Shown here: positions 26,573 through 34,656 of the stretch, piece after piece | How the letters are laid out: the number at the start of each line of letters is the position of its first letter | How positions within the stretch are numbered: position 1 is the stretch's first letter | Assembly (NCBI GenBank): GCA_025355325.1 | Contig: JANXZX010000214.1 | Location: 1 to 59,146 of the forward strand | DNA length: 59,146 nt | Direction: 5' to 3' | DNA from: Geobacteraceae bacterium | GTDB taxonomy: Bacteria; Desulfobacterota; Desulfuromonadia; Geobacterales; Pseudopelobacteraceae | The notes under the pieces: model-generated | Told to the model about the DNA's origin: nothing | Database searches by the model: none | What the model saw: only the letters and a program-made list of their open reading frames with translations | Made by a program: the position numbers and the translations under genes

Positions 26573-27199
26573 CTATTCATTCAAAAGCGATTCGGCCTTT
26601 GAAAAAGCGGTCTCAAAATCAGGGAGGTGTGACAACTCAGGAACGACCTGGATGAAGCGGACGATTCCTTTTTTGTCTACCACTATCACCGAGCGAGCCA
26701 ACAGCATGCTGTCATCGACCAGAAGTCCGGTGGCTTTGCCGAAAGAACCATCCCGATAGTCCGACAAAAATATTATGTCGTGTAATTTTGCCTCCTCCGA
26801 AAATCGTTTCTGGGCAAATGGCGTATCACGACTGATAGTAATACGTTGGACGGCAGCGGGGAGGCGTGCACCCAGATCTCCCAAAATATGCGTTTGCGCT
26901 TCACAAACTCTGGTATCGACCGATGGCACCAGACTGATTACCAATACCTTACCTCTCATCTGTGAAAGGTCAACTTTTTTCATGGTGTAAGCATCTGTCA
27001 AAGGTATCGATGGCAGCCCTCCCCCTACCAGCAAGGCGGTACCAAGAAGCTGATGTGACACACCCATGAGAGCCACCGATGTTCCGGGAGTTGTCGAGGT
27101 AGAATCTATCGGATACTTTAAAGCTCCCGAGGAAGCACATCCCAGGAGAAACATAAACAAACACGTTACAAACACAAATCGGATAAATGATATATTCAT
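26573..27199 (-). CDS. Tpx-type thiol peroxidase, lipoprotein, one-Cys
   Basis: 208 residues. A lipobox (FLLGC, Cys21) marks an exported lipoprotein, unlike cytoplasmic Tpx. The peroxidatic motif SVDTRVC (Cys99) matches the PSIDTGVC region of E. coli Tpx. The resolving Cys of E. coli (FAQSRFC) is replaced by Ser134 in FAQKRFS, and no other Cys is in the mature domain. It should therefore work as a one-Cys enzyme that needs an outside thiol partner. The rest of the fold, ARSVIVVDKKGIVRF, is intact. It lies next to the monoheme cytochrome on the same strand. Confidence 0.85.
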   Translation of the reverse strand: MNISFIRFVFVTCLFMFLLGCASSGALKYPIDSTSTTPGTSVALMGVSHQLLGTALLVGGGLPSIPLTDAYTMKKVDLSQMRGKVLVISLVPSVDTRVCEAQTHILGDLGARLPAAVQRITISRDTPFAQKRFSEEAKLHDIIFLSDYRDGSFGKATGLLVDDSMLLARSVIVVDKKGIVRFIQVVPELSHLPDFETAFSKAESLLNE

Positions 27200-27400
27200 A
27201 AAGTAACTCCATTCATAAATACTTTTATTGTTTCAGCATTCTTTCCCGTTTGTTAAGGACTTTACTGCTGGTATTCTAGCAAATCTTTTCAGATGATGAA
27301 AATGCGAGGTTGACTGAATTAGCGATAGGACTACCAATAAGCAATATGTAGGTTGAACGAGGATGCAATGTTACATCCCGGAGGCGGATTTCAAAATCAG

Positions 27401-28813
27401 TCATTCGGCACAGCAGGACAGCAGGTTGATATCGCGGTCAAATCCCTGCGCGCACAGCTTGAGACCTTCACCGATGGACGGATACACGTGCATGGTTGCC
27501 GCAATATCAGCCACAGTTGCCCGCATGTGCAAAGCCAGGGCGGCCTCGTTAATCATATCCGCACCCCGGTGGCAAATCAAATGAACTCCAAGAAGCCGCC
27601 CGGTGGCACGATCAGCGACCATTTTAATGACGCCTTTTGTCATGCCGGTTACCCGTGCCTTGGGGATTGCAGAGACCGCCATGCAGTTGGTAACGCAGTC
27701 AAAGCCGGCTTGTCGGGCACTTGCCTCAGTATGTCCAACCATTGCAACTTCCGGGTCGGTAAAGATTGCCATAGGCATGGCAAGATAATCCATTGCGCAG
27801 CCGCATCCTTCATTAAACATGTCATCCACCGCGACTATGCCTTCTTTGGCACCTACCGTTGCGATCATCATTTTTCCGACCACATCACCGGCGGCCCAGA
27901 TTCCGGCAACCGAACTACGCATCTGCCGGTCTGTGACAACGAAACCTTTTTCGTCCAGCACCACACCGGCCTCCGCCAAACCGATATCTGAGGTAGCTGG
28001 GACTGTGCCGGTTGCCAAGAGAATCTTCTCGCCAGTAAACAATAGCGGTTTTTTTTCAACTTCAACATGTACCTCATTCTGGTCTCCACAATTATCCAGA
28101 TAACAGATATTTGCATGTGTAATTAAGCCAATACCCTCCTGAACCAGAATCTCCTCAAGTGCTGCCGAGAGTTCGCGCTCGACGGTTGCCAGTAATCGGG
28201 GACCATGTTCAACAATGGTGACCCTGCACCCGAGACGTCGGTACATCTGCCCCAGTTCCACCGCAATCACCCCGCCACCGACTATAACAAGGGATTCCGG
28301 AATACTTTTCTGTAGCAGGGCAGTTCGACTGGTGTAATAGGAGCACTTTTCAAGCCCGGGTAATTTTGGAATGTGAGGACTGCCACCGACTGCGATGAGA
28401 AACCGCTCAGACCGGTAACAGACATCGTTGCACTCGATGGTCCCGGCATCTCTGAAACGGGCTGTCCCTTTAATCAACTCCAGTCCATTCATGTTTTTCA
28501 GAACATCAAGGTAGCGTTCCTTACGCAACCCGGCTATTACGTTCTCCCGATGACTAAAGAACCGCTCCTCGTCAATGCTTTCCGTGCCATTTACACCGTT
28601 GAGCCCGAGACTGTTACCCAGATGAGCTTCATGCCTGAAAAGAGCGGCATGTATCATCGTTTTACTGGGAATGCACCCCCAATTGATGCAGGTACCCCCG
28701 AGGACGCTTTTTTCAAACATCAATACCCGGGCTCCATAACCTGTCGCCCGTATAGCAGCGGCAAAAGCCGTTGAACCGGAGCCAATTATTATCAGATCAT
28801 ATGCACTGCTCAT
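27401..28813 (-). CDS. MerA-type mercuric reductase without HMA domain
   Basis: 470 residues, FAD/NAD(P)-dependent disulfide oxidoreductase. FAD-binding GSGSTAF (11-17), redox pair GTCINWGCIPSK (Cys42, 47), NAD-binding VGGGVIAVELG, and a C-terminal vicinal pair SCCAE (Cys467-468) as in mercuric reductases. The N-terminal HMA metal-binding domain of many MerA proteins is absent, as in some short MerA. No merR, merT or merP gene is seen nearby, so Hg(II) reduction may not be its main role; dihydrolipoamide-like or other metal reductase activity is also possible. AAGAG precedes the ATG. The divergent ferritin-like gene starts 199 bp away. Confidence 0.85.
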   Translation of the reverse strand: MSSAYDLIIIGSGSTAFAAAIRATGYGARVLMFEKSVLGGTCINWGCIPSKTMIHAALFRHEAHLGNSLGLNGVNGTESIDEERFFSHRENVIAGLRKERYLDVLKNMNGLELIKGTARFRDAGTIECNDVCYRSERFLIAVGGSPHIPKLPGLEKCSYYTSRTALLQKSIPESLVIVGGGVIAVELGQMYRRLGCRVTIVEHGPRLLATVERELSAALEEILVQEGIGLITHANICYLDNCGDQNEVHVEVEKKPLLFTGEKILLATGTVPATSDIGLAEAGVVLDEKGFVVTDRQMRSSVAGIWAAGDVVGKMMIATVGAKEGIVAVDDMFNEGCGCAMDYLAMPMAIFTDPEVAMVGHTEASARQAGFDCVTNCMAVSAIPKARVTGMTKGVIKMVADRATGRLLGVHLICHRGADMINEAALALHMRATVADIAATMHVYPSIGEGLKLCAQGFDRDINLLSCCAE

Positions 28814-28924
28814 TTTTAAGCTCTTTTGTAATGCACGGTTATATAACCATCTGGGGACATTATACTCCTCCGGAATTGACCGGAATAGTAATAATCTGTA
28901 CCATACCTAAACTGTAAAGAATAC

Positions 28925-28954
28925 TTGGTGAAATTTATAAGAATTTGATATGAT
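28925..28954 (+). promoter_or_regulatory. Possible sigma-70 promoter of the ferritin-like gene
   Basis: TTGGTG (28925-28930) and TATGAT (28949-28954) are 18 bases apart, and the ATG at 29013 follows 58 bases later. Confidence 0.45.
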
Positions 28955-29012
28955 GGACCTAAGAGATCGAAGGATTTGTCGACGAAGTGATAAATTCGGG
29001 AAGGAGATAATG

Positions 29013-29501
29013 ATGAACATACTAGAATGCACCATAAAAATGAAAAAAGAAACACAGGCTCATTTTGAGCGGCTTGCTGAAGAAACTACCCAGAAAGAAT
29101 TAAAACGGCTTTTTTTGATGATCGCGGCGGCCAAGGGCGAATATATCAATAGACTGGTTGAATTGGGAAACCGCTTGAGCATGACTGACTTTATGGAGCT
29201 TGAAAAGCTGGATGAGACCGTGTGCGTGTATAGCCCCCGTATTGATCCGGCGCACCTTGCCGAAATCCTGAAGGAAGATTCCGATGCTTACTGTCATGTT
29301 GAACGGGAGGAAAAGGAATCAATCGAGTTCTTCGAGATTTTGAGTAGTGAGACGGAGAATGAACAGCTGAAACGGGTCTTCACGGTTCTGGCTGACAAAG
29401 AACGCGAACATCGTGAAGTGCTGGAAAATATTTATTCATTTGTTGAGGACCCCCGGACGTATCTGGAGTGGGGCGAATTCAGTAATTTAAAAAGTCTGTG
29501 A
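29013..29501 (+). CDS. Ferritin-like/rubrerythrin-type protein with degenerate first site
   Basis: 162 residues; two ferritin-like helical halves. The second half keeps ExxH-type residues (EREEKES, DKEREHREV), but in the first half the usual ExxH reads KGEY (AAAKGEYINRL). The paralogue at 33414-33899 has EQEH there. The di-iron site is thus unlikely to be complete. GGAG lies six bases before the ATG at 29013, preferred to the ATG one codon earlier. The C-terminus EWGEFSNLKSL matches the paralogue's AWGEFSNLKEY, so the two come from one family. A small protein gene follows 21 bp later. Confidence 0.8.
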   Translation: MNILECTIKMKKETQAHFERLAEETTQKELKRLFLMIAAAKGEYINRLVELGNRLSMTDFMELEKLDETVCVYSPRIDPAHLAEILKEDSDAYCHVEREEKESIEFFEILSSETENEQLKRVFTVLADKEREHREVLENIYSFVEDPRTYLEWGEFSNLKSL

Positions 29502-29522
29502 TTTATTAAAGAGGTGATTTAT

Positions 29523-29714
29523 ATGACAACGTCAGGTTATGAAAAGGTTTGCTATCGAACAGAACAACGGGATGAGAGTGTGCCGCTTCAGAATGTAAGG
29601 AACGGTGAGCGCGGCGATTCTTTTGGATGTACTCTAGCCGGGGAAACCGTGCAGGTAAAGCTTGCAAATGGAGAACTGGACTCCTGGGAGCGTTCTGAGT
29701 GCGTGGAGATTTAA
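29523..29714 (+). CDS. Small hypothetical protein
   Basis: 63 residues beginning MTTSGYEKVCYRTEQ. GAGGTGA precedes the ATG, which is chosen over the in-frame GTG at 29514 because the latter falls within that signal. It follows the ferritin-like gene by 21 bp and would be cotranscribed. It has two Cys in the core (Cys10, Cys36) and a third near the C-terminus (Cys60), a beta-rich look (GETVQVKLANGELDSWERS), and no membrane span or signal. No family recognised; the function is unknown. Confidence 0.6.
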   Translation: MTTSGYEKVCYRTEQRDESVPLQNVRNGERGDSFGCTLAGETVQVKLANGELDSWERSECVEI

Positions 29715-29746
29715 CCGTCTGGTATGCTTAAACTGGCTGTAATAAA

Positions 29747-29776
29747 AAGGCCGCCTCAATTATCTGGGGCGGCCTT
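29747..29776 (-). terminator. Terminator of the small secreted protein gene
   Basis: AAGGCCGCC and its inverse form a nine-pair stem with a 12-base loop; on the minus strand the stem is followed by TTTTTATT. It stops transcription of the gene at 29823-30128, and may also act on the plus strand. Confidence 0.75.
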
Positions 29777-29822
29777 ACCATTATGATGCTGCCGAATGAA
29801 TCAATTTCAGACTGCTATCAGA

Positions 29823-30128
29823 TTAGTGAGCTCTGTTTAGACGCCGATAGACCTCAAGTTCGTCATCTAATTTTTTGTTTAGAACCCGCAATTCTTCCGT
29901 TGTATAGACATCCGTCCCCCTCCTGATTTCTGTCTGCAATTTGCTGATTCTCTGCTGTATTGAGTCAACATTATCAGGACAGTACGATGCGACCAACAAA
30001 CATTCATCCTTCTGAACTTCCATATTTCCCGGAAGGCCCTCTGTGGTTCCTTCTTCTGTAAAGGAAGGAACAGCATGTAAAATCAAAGCAGCCGCCAAAA
30101 TTGGCACAAAAGCATTTAACTTTCTCAT
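29823..30128 (-). CDS. Small secreted protein, ECLL family, copy 1
   Basis: 101 residues. Signal peptide (MRKLNAFVPILAAALILHAV) followed by a mature part with DECLLVASYC (Cys43 and Cys50), then DNVDSIQQRISKLQTEIRRG and DVYTTEEL, a mostly helical tail. The paralogue at 31716-32030 has ECLLIARNC with the same Cys spacing, then EIARGLDVYSPGEL. Two Cys in the same place suggest a disulfide or metal or heme-type ligand. No family recognised. A good minus-strand promoter (30171-30199) lies upstream. Confidence 0.7.
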   Translation of the reverse strand: MRKLNAFVPILAAALILHAVPSFTEEGTTEGLPGNMEVQKDECLLVASYCPDNVDSIQQRISKLQTEIRRGTDVYTTEELRVLNKKLDDELEVYRRLNRAH

Positions 30129-30170
30129 GACTTATCTCCTTTATAAGTTACTTTAACTTCTTATACTATA

Positions 30171-30199
30171 ATTATAGTCAGCAATTATAATTTTGTAAA
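30171..30199 (-). promoter_or_regulatory. Sigma-70-type promoter of the small secreted protein
   Basis: On the minus strand TTTACA (30199-30194) and TATAAT (30176-30171) are separated by 17 bases; the ATG is 43 bases downstream. Confidence 0.65.
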
Positions 30200-30250
30200 T
30201 ACAAGTTTAGTCAATAATATACATTGTCCTTAAAGTAAATTATCTACTTA

Positions 30251-30679
30251 ATGGATAAACAGGAGTATAATGGTCCTAAGCAAACAGACAATTACTCTGC
30301 CGTCCAAGTATCTGAGTTGATACAGGTAGCTGAGCACCTCGTCAGGCGCGATTTTACCGGTAAAGAAATCGAAGACTTACTTGGTCAGCGAGATCTTACA
30401 CTCGATGAAGCCATTACTGTTATTGGCAGCAGGATTGGCTGGGCGGATTTGAAATATGTACAATTGCCGTTTGATAAGGTGGCTAAAGGAATGGAGGCGA
30501 TTGGCATAAGCGCAGACACAAGCAGGCTGTTAATCGAGATGAGCAAAGCCCTTAATGACGGGCTCTTTGCAGTGGGTCGGCCGCGAACGGCAGAAAACAC
30601 CACTTCTACATCAATTGAAGAGTTTGCTGAAACCTTTGCGACTGCTTTTGTGGCTGCAGGCTTGAAACATGCCGCCTGA
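30251..30679 (+). CDS. C-terminal NmrA-like NAD(P)-binding protein fragment
   Basis: 142 residues. Stretches such as LTLDEAITVIGSRIG, LKYVQLPFDKVAKGM and SIEEFAETF match the C-terminal part of NmrA/NAD(P)H-binding short-chain proteins. The glycine-rich N-terminal Rossmann half is missing: nothing upstream resembles it. The ATG at 30251 has no good Shine-Dalgarno. It is either a decayed remnant or a short standalone domain. It faces the thioredoxin gene (convergent, 19 bp). Confidence 0.5.
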   Translation: MDKQEYNGPKQTDNYSAVQVSELIQVAEHLVRRDFTGKEIEDLLGQRDLTLDEAITVIGSRIGWADLKYVQLPFDKVAKGMEAIGISADTSRLLIEMSKALNDGLFAVGRPRTAENTTSTSIEEFAETFATAFVAAGLKHAA

Positions 30680-30698
30680 ATGGAGCAATTTTGACAGG

Positions 30699-31136
30699 TC
30701 ACCTGTGGCGCCTGAACCAGGAAATTACTGCATCACTGCTTTGGGCGCCGGACAGTCGGTCGACAATCTTTCCTTGCTTGAGCAATAGTAAGGCCGGAAT
30801 ACCTTTGATGTCGAAACGATTTGCTAGGATGTGATTTTCCTGAGTGTTGACCTGCACAACCACTGCTGTTCCGGCAAGTATTCCGGCCACTTTTACTACC
30901 GTCGCCTCAAACTCCCTGCAATGCGGGCACCACGGCGCCCAGAATTCAGCCAGTACCGGCCCGGCGTACCCTTTGATAAACGCATCAAATGTTACGTCAG
31001 TCAGCGGCACAGGCCTGTAATACAGCGGCAGCAAATCCCCGTGGCAACTACCGCACCGCCCCTTTTTTCCCTCTTTGTCAGCCGGAATCCTGTTGGCTGT
31101 ACCGCACCGGCTGCACGTAACAACATACGTTGACAT
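30699..31136 (-). CDS. trxC: TrxC-type thioredoxin with CPHC active site
   Basis: 145 residues. An N-terminal zinc ribbon (Cys8, 11, 28, 31) precedes a thioredoxin domain (about 42-145), as in E. coli thioredoxin 2. The active site reads WCPHC (Cys70, Cys73) rather than WCGPC, a DsbA-like dipeptide that usually makes the pair more oxidising. The later IPALLL keeps the cis-Pro. No signal peptide, so cytoplasmic. It lies between the remnant fragment and the terminator at 31222-31259. It may serve stress repair or the peroxidase partner need, which is a guess. Confidence 0.9.
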   Translation of the reverse strand: MSTYVVTCSRCGTANRIPADKEGKKGRCGSCHGDLLPLYYRPVPLTDVTFDAFIKGYAGPVLAEFWAPWCPHCREFEATVVKVAGILAGTAVVVQVNTQENHILANRFDIKGIPALLLLKQGKIVDRLSGAQSSDAVISWFRRHR

Positions 31137-31221
31137 GTCAGGTCACTCCACCCTCGTTGAATAATAAAATACCGCCGCCCCGTACATTGACGCGAATACT
31201 CTCCACCTCATTCATCATCAC

Positions 31222-31259
31222 AAAATGAAAGGCTGCTCAACTCAGCAGCCTTTCATTTT
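31222..31259. terminator. Strong intrinsic terminator
   Basis: A perfect 16-bp inverted repeat, AAAATGAAAGGCTGCT with a six-base loop; the A/T-rich outer pairs supply U-runs in both directions. It ends the gene at 31275-31637 (minus strand). Confidence 0.8.
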
Positions 31260-31274
31260 GAAAAATGTTTTTCA

Positions 31275-31637
31275 TCACGAATCAACCGGATTCCCCCGCG
31301 TTTCAACGTCATAAATCTCCATAAGTGTTTCAGGAGTAAAAGTACAGACATTCGTCCGAACTCCGGTTTTGCCTTTATGGGACCACATCACTTTATCACC
31401 GGATGGGTCGTGCACAAGCTTCACTCGTGACCCACCAATGCGGCGTACTTCATTCCACATGTCATCCATGGTTAATAAATCGATTCCCCCGATCTCATCT
31501 GTGCCGCCGGTGTTTTCAACAAACCGGTCCAGCAGATCATAATCAAGGAAATCCTCCTCTTTCCTCCACCACTTCACAAAGCGATGTTCATCACTCTTCC
31601 GCTCGTTCAGGGTGGCAATGATTTCTCGTCCTCTCAT
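31275..31637 (-). CDS. Hypothetical soluble protein
   Basis: 120 residues without signal or membrane span. It starts MRGREIIATLNERKSDEHRF and is Asp/Glu/Trp-rich in the middle (FVKWWRKEEDFLDYDLLDRF). GGGGAGGTGTGCC precedes the ATG. It is followed by a strong terminator and lies between thioredoxin and the second small secreted protein. No family is recognised; the charged, aromatic composition suggests a globular cytoplasmic protein. Confidence 0.6.
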   Translation of the reverse strand: MRGREIIATLNERKSDEHRFVKWWRKEEDFLDYDLLDRFVENTGGTDEIGGIDLLTMDDMWNEVRRIGGSRVKLVHDPSGDKVMWSHKGKTGVRTNVCTFTPETLMEIYDVETRGNPVDS

Positions 31638-31715
31638 GGCACACCTCCCCTTCTCTACGTGCGAATTTACCTTCTTCCTCCTGAGATAATTATACTCTTC
31701 AACTTAAAGTTCCGG

Positions 31716-32030
31716 TTACATAAAAGCATTACCGCTTTCTGATTCTATCCACTTCAGCTGTTCTTCCAACGCTTTTAATTCACCGGGAGAATACACATCG
31801 AGCCCTCTGGCAATTTCTTTTCTCAAATCATCTACCCTTCCCTGCACCGTATCAGCCTCATACGTACAGTTTCTGGCAATAAGCAGACATTCATTCTTAG
31901 TCGGGAGATTCATAAAATTCCCATTCTCATTACCATACAGAGTCGAAGGGGTATCTGCCGCAACGACTGATACCGCTGAGAAAAAAAATGAAACAGCCAT
32001 TACAAATGCTGCCGAAATAATTCTTTTCAT
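31716..32030 (-). CDS. Small secreted protein, ECLL family, copy 2
   Basis: 104 residues. Signal peptide MKRIISAAFVMAVSFFFSAV with cleavage near VAA. The mature part holds NECLLIARNC (Cys48, Cys55) with the same seven-residue spacing as the copy at 29823-30128, then RVDDLRKEIARGLDVYSPGEL. GGAGG lies six bases before the ATG at 32030; the TTG at 32036 is not favoured. No known family. Both copies are in the oxygen-defence stretch and both end in a short helical tail. Confidence 0.7.
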   Translation of the reverse strand: MKRIISAAFVMAVSFFFSAVSVVAADTPSTLYGNENGNFMNLPTKNECLLIARNCTYEADTVQGRVDDLRKEIARGLDVYSPGELKALEEQLKWIESESGNAFM

Positions 32031-32068
32031 GGCCAACCTCCTTTACCACTTTATTACTTCCACGATGT

Positions 32069-32097
32069 AGTTTACCATTTACGTGTACTTATGTAAA
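32069..32097 (-). promoter_or_regulatory. Possible promoter of small secreted protein copy 2
   Basis: On the minus strand TTTACA (32097-32092) and TAAACT (32074-32069) are 17 bases apart, like the promoter of copy 1. Confidence 0.4.
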
Positions 32098-32165
32098 TCA
32101 TGTACTTTATCTAGCTGGTAGAGTATATATAACATTAAACTTCTGTCACCGCCTCATGGTTATAT

Positions 32166-33371
32166 TCAAGAAACCTGAAGATCGTTCACAGCTTTGAGAA
32201 AATTTCTGCCGAATGCGATACAGCCGCCCTCTCCTTCTTTGTCCGGATTCCAGAGCATTTTCATACCGTCGTTGACAATGGAGAACCCGCCCTCTTTCAG
32301 CCGTTCTGTTATCATTTTGACTGACTCGCCGCTCCATCCGTAAGCTCCGAAAGCAGCAGCCTTTTTATTTTTAAATCCCAGCCCCCTGATTTCTTCAAGG
32401 ATGCCGGCTACAGCAGATAACACACCTTTGTTGATCGTTGGAGAACCGACCAGGATTGCCTTCGATTTAAACACTTCAGTGACAATGTCGTTCTTGTCGG
32501 AACGGGCAATGTTAAATATCTTCACCAGCACTGTGTGATCCTCCTCCGCAATACCGTGGGCAATTGCTTCGGCCATTTTACGTGTCGCATCCCACATTGA
32601 ATCATACATGATTGTGATCTGGTTTTCCTGATAGTTCGCTGACCACTCCAGGTATTTGGCAACAATCTGCATCGGTTTGTCACGCCATACAACACCGTGG
32701 CTGGTACAGATCATGTCAAGCGGCAGGTTCAGGCTTGCGAATTCCCTGATTTTCCTGTCAACAAACGAGCTGAAGGGGGTTAAAATGTTGGCGTAATATT
32801 TTATGCACTCCTGAAACAGCTCTGACTGATCAACAAGATCGTTAAAAAGCCTTTCAGTGGCAAGATGCTGGCCGAAAGCATCGGTACTGAAAAGAACATT
32901 ATCACCGGTCAGGTAGCAGAACATACTATCCGGCCAGTGCAGCATCGGTGCTTCGATAAAGATCAATTCCTTATTTCCCAGACTGAGACGATCACCGTTT
33001 TTTACTACGACAAAATTCCAGTCCTGATGATATTGACCTTTCAGGGACTTTACCGCATTGGCAGTGCAGTAAACCGGCGTCTCCGGAATATGGCGCATAA
33101 GTTCGGGCAAAGCCCCGCTATGGTCGATTTCGCCATGATTTGCAATAATATAATCGATAGTATTCAAGTCGATAATTTTTTGCAGGTTTTTCACGTACTC
33201 CCTGGCAAACGGAGCCCAGACGGTTTCGATCAGCGCAGTTTTCTCTTCCCGTACCAGGTACGAGTTATACGATGTTCCCTTGTGCGTCGAGTATTCTTCG
33301 CCATGGAATTTGCGTAACTCCCAATCAACCTTGCCCACCCACAATATGTTGTTTTTGATCGGAATACCCAT
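32166..33371 (-). CDS. Flavodiiron protein (oxygen/NO reductase)
   Basis: 401 residues. N-terminal metallo-beta-lactamase-like domain with the di-iron motif HGEIDH (His79, Glu81, Asp83, His84), MLHWPDS, DAFGQH, and HGVVWR; C-terminal flavodoxin domain from about 250 ([31 protein letters not shown]). This is the ROO/FprA-type core without rubredoxin tail. It reduces oxygen to water or NO to N2O using electrons from rubredoxin or a reductase. TGGAGG precedes the ATG. It lies 42 bp from the ferritin-like gene, whose stop is at 33414. Confidence 0.94.
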   Translation of the reverse strand: MGIPIKNNILWVGKVDWELRKFHGEEYSTHKGTSYNSYLVREEKTALIETVWAPFAREYVKNLQKIIDLNTIDYIIANHGEIDHSGALPELMRHIPETPVYCTANAVKSLKGQYHQDWNFVVVKNGDRLSLGNKELIFIEAPMLHWPDSMFCYLTGDNVLFSTDAFGQHLATERLFNDLVDQSELFQECIKYYANILTPFSSFVDRKIREFASLNLPLDMICTSHGVVWRDKPMQIVAKYLEWSANYQENQITIMYDSMWDATRKMAEAIAHGIAEEDHTVLVKIFNIARSDKNDIVTEVFKSKAILVGSPTINKGVLSAVAGILEEIRGLGFKNKKAAAFGAYGWSGESVKMITERLKEGGFSIVNDGMKMLWNPDKEGEGGCIAFGRNFLKAVNDLQVS

Positions 33372-33413
33372 AATAGAAACCTCCAGGATTATTGAACAAA
33401 TACTTTACGTGAG

Positions 33414-33899
33414 TCAGTATTCTTTAAGGTTGCTGAACTCGCCCCAGGCAAGGAAGCTTTTAGGTGATTCGACAAAGGAATATATATTCTTGACTATACT
33501 CAGGTGCTTCCGTTCCTCGTTTGCAATCATGTGTAGAATTCTGCGGGTATCCTCATCCTCTGTCTGCCCGGCCAACCCTTCGTAAAAAAGAACCCCTTCC
33601 TCTTCTCCTTTTACGATCAGCTGGTATTCATCGGATTCTTCCATTATGTCAGCTACGAGATCACGTTTTGATAATAGAGGTCTGAACAGGCAGGCAGCAT
33701 CCTGCAAATCTTTGAACTGAATTTTTTGTGAATCGCAATTCTTTTTCATCTTCACCAGTGCATCGTGATGTTCTTGTTCAGATTCCGCCAACAGGGTAAA
33801 AAGATTCCGCAGCTCGGGGACAACAGATACCGCTGCCAGTTTTTCGTAATACAACCTGGCTTCTTCTTCCATTTTGATTGCACAATCGAAAATATTCAT
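33414..33899 (-). CDS. Ferritin-like/rubrerythrin-type protein
   Basis: 161 residues. Both ferritin-like halves carry canonical ligands: KMEEEARLYYEKL with SEQEHH in the first, KGEEEGVLFYEGL with NEERKH in the second. No rubredoxin domain, so a short rubrerythrin-like protein that could reduce peroxide or store iron. The ATG at 33899 is preceded by GGGGGAG; an upstream in-frame ATG at 34001 lies in a poorly conserved lead and overlaps the neighbour. It is 28 bp downstream of the degenerate ferritin-like gene and 42 bp upstream of the flavodiiron gene: probably one operon. Confidence 0.85.
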   Translation of the reverse strand: MNIFDCAIKMEEEARLYYEKLAAVSVVPELRNLFTLLAESEQEHHDALVKMKKNCDSQKIQFKDLQDAACLFRPLLSKRDLVADIMEESDEYQLIVKGEEEGVLFYEGLAGQTEDEDTRRILHMIANEERKHLSIVKNIYSFVESPKSFLAWGEFSNLKEY

Positions 33900-33927
33900 G
33901 ATGGCTCCCCCATACGTAGTCATACTC

Positions 33928-34458
33928 TCAGTGATGATGCGATTTACCTGCTCTCGTTTTTCTCCGTTTGTTCGTGTGCAATGATTTCCAGTTACTCCCA
34001 TTCATGTCCTTTAACCGTGAATACTCGCCCAATAGAACTTCAGATTGCTTGTAAGTTTCATCCAGTATACGGACAATAACATCCTGCATATCAGGTTCCC
34101 GGGCGGTTTCTGCACACAGGGAGTACAACCCGATGCAGTCCTGTTCTTCCTTGAGTGCAGTACGCAGCGAGTGTAGTGCGGTTTCCCGGTTGTCTTCTGA
34201 ATTGAGCAACAAACAGAAGTAAGGGTCATAATAAATTGAATTCCGACCCACAATAGCGACGAGTTCCTGATCACTCCCCTGATACAGACTACAGAACGAT
34301 TCCAGATGTTCTGCCATCTCGCCCGCCATCTGGCCAAACACTCTCCTGGTCTCGATATCGGCGAACTTTGAGGACATGGCGCGAAAAAAGCTCAGACAGC
34401 GGATCTGAATGACGATTGCCGCTTCTATTGCTGATGTGAGTAAAGCGTCAATTGCCAT
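33928..34458 (-). CDS. Degenerate ferritin-like protein
   Basis: 176 residues. Ferritin-like helical layout (AIEAAIVIQIRCLSFF, FGQMAGEMAEHLESF, LKEEQDCIGLYSLCAE) but metal-ligand pattern is broken: EMAEH instead of ExxH, and DETYKQ where an ExxH is expected. Several Cys and a basic C-terminal tail (HTNKRRKTRAGKSHHH). GGGGGTG precedes the ATG at 34458, preferred over the ATG at 34491 that lacks a signal. It heads the run ferritin-like, ferritin-like, flavodiiron. Possibly a non-catalytic partner; function not known. Confidence 0.65.
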   Translation of the reverse strand: MAIDALLTSAIEAAIVIQIRCLSFFRAMSSKFADIETRRVFGQMAGEMAEHLESFCSLYQGSDQELVAIVGRNSIYYDPYFCLLLNSEDNRETALHSLRTALKEEQDCIGLYSLCAETAREPDMQDVIVRILDETYKQSEVLLGEYSRLKDMNGSNWKSLHTNKRRKTRAGKSHHH

Positions 34459-34527
34459 CACCCCCTTTTCCGGCTTAAGACAGCGGGACATCAGCGTTGT
34501 CCGTTTGGTATTTGCAATTGCCTAAAA

Positions 34528-34640
34528 GTCCCCCCTCCCCTTGCGGGAGGGGGTTAGGGGGTGGGGGAATTTGCCACTTTTTATACTGACGGCAGCTTCA
34601 CCCACCCCTCAATCCCCTCCCGTCAAGGGAGGGGAGGCTT
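34528..34640. repeat. REPIN-like paired inverted element B
   Basis: First half TCCCCTTGCGGGAGGGG plus TTAGGGGGTGGGGGA; second half, in the inverse direction, CACCCACCCCTCAATCCCC plus CAAGGGAGGGG. About 36 bp lie between. It is between the MDR gene (3' end) and the ferritin-like gene. Confidence 0.8.
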
Positions 34641-34656
34641 AATGGCGGGACATATG

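Noticed and set aside
27353-27991. Open frame of about 212 codons on the plus strand
   Set aside because: It lies fully antisense to the MerA-like reductase, has no ribosome site, and its sequence resembles no family.
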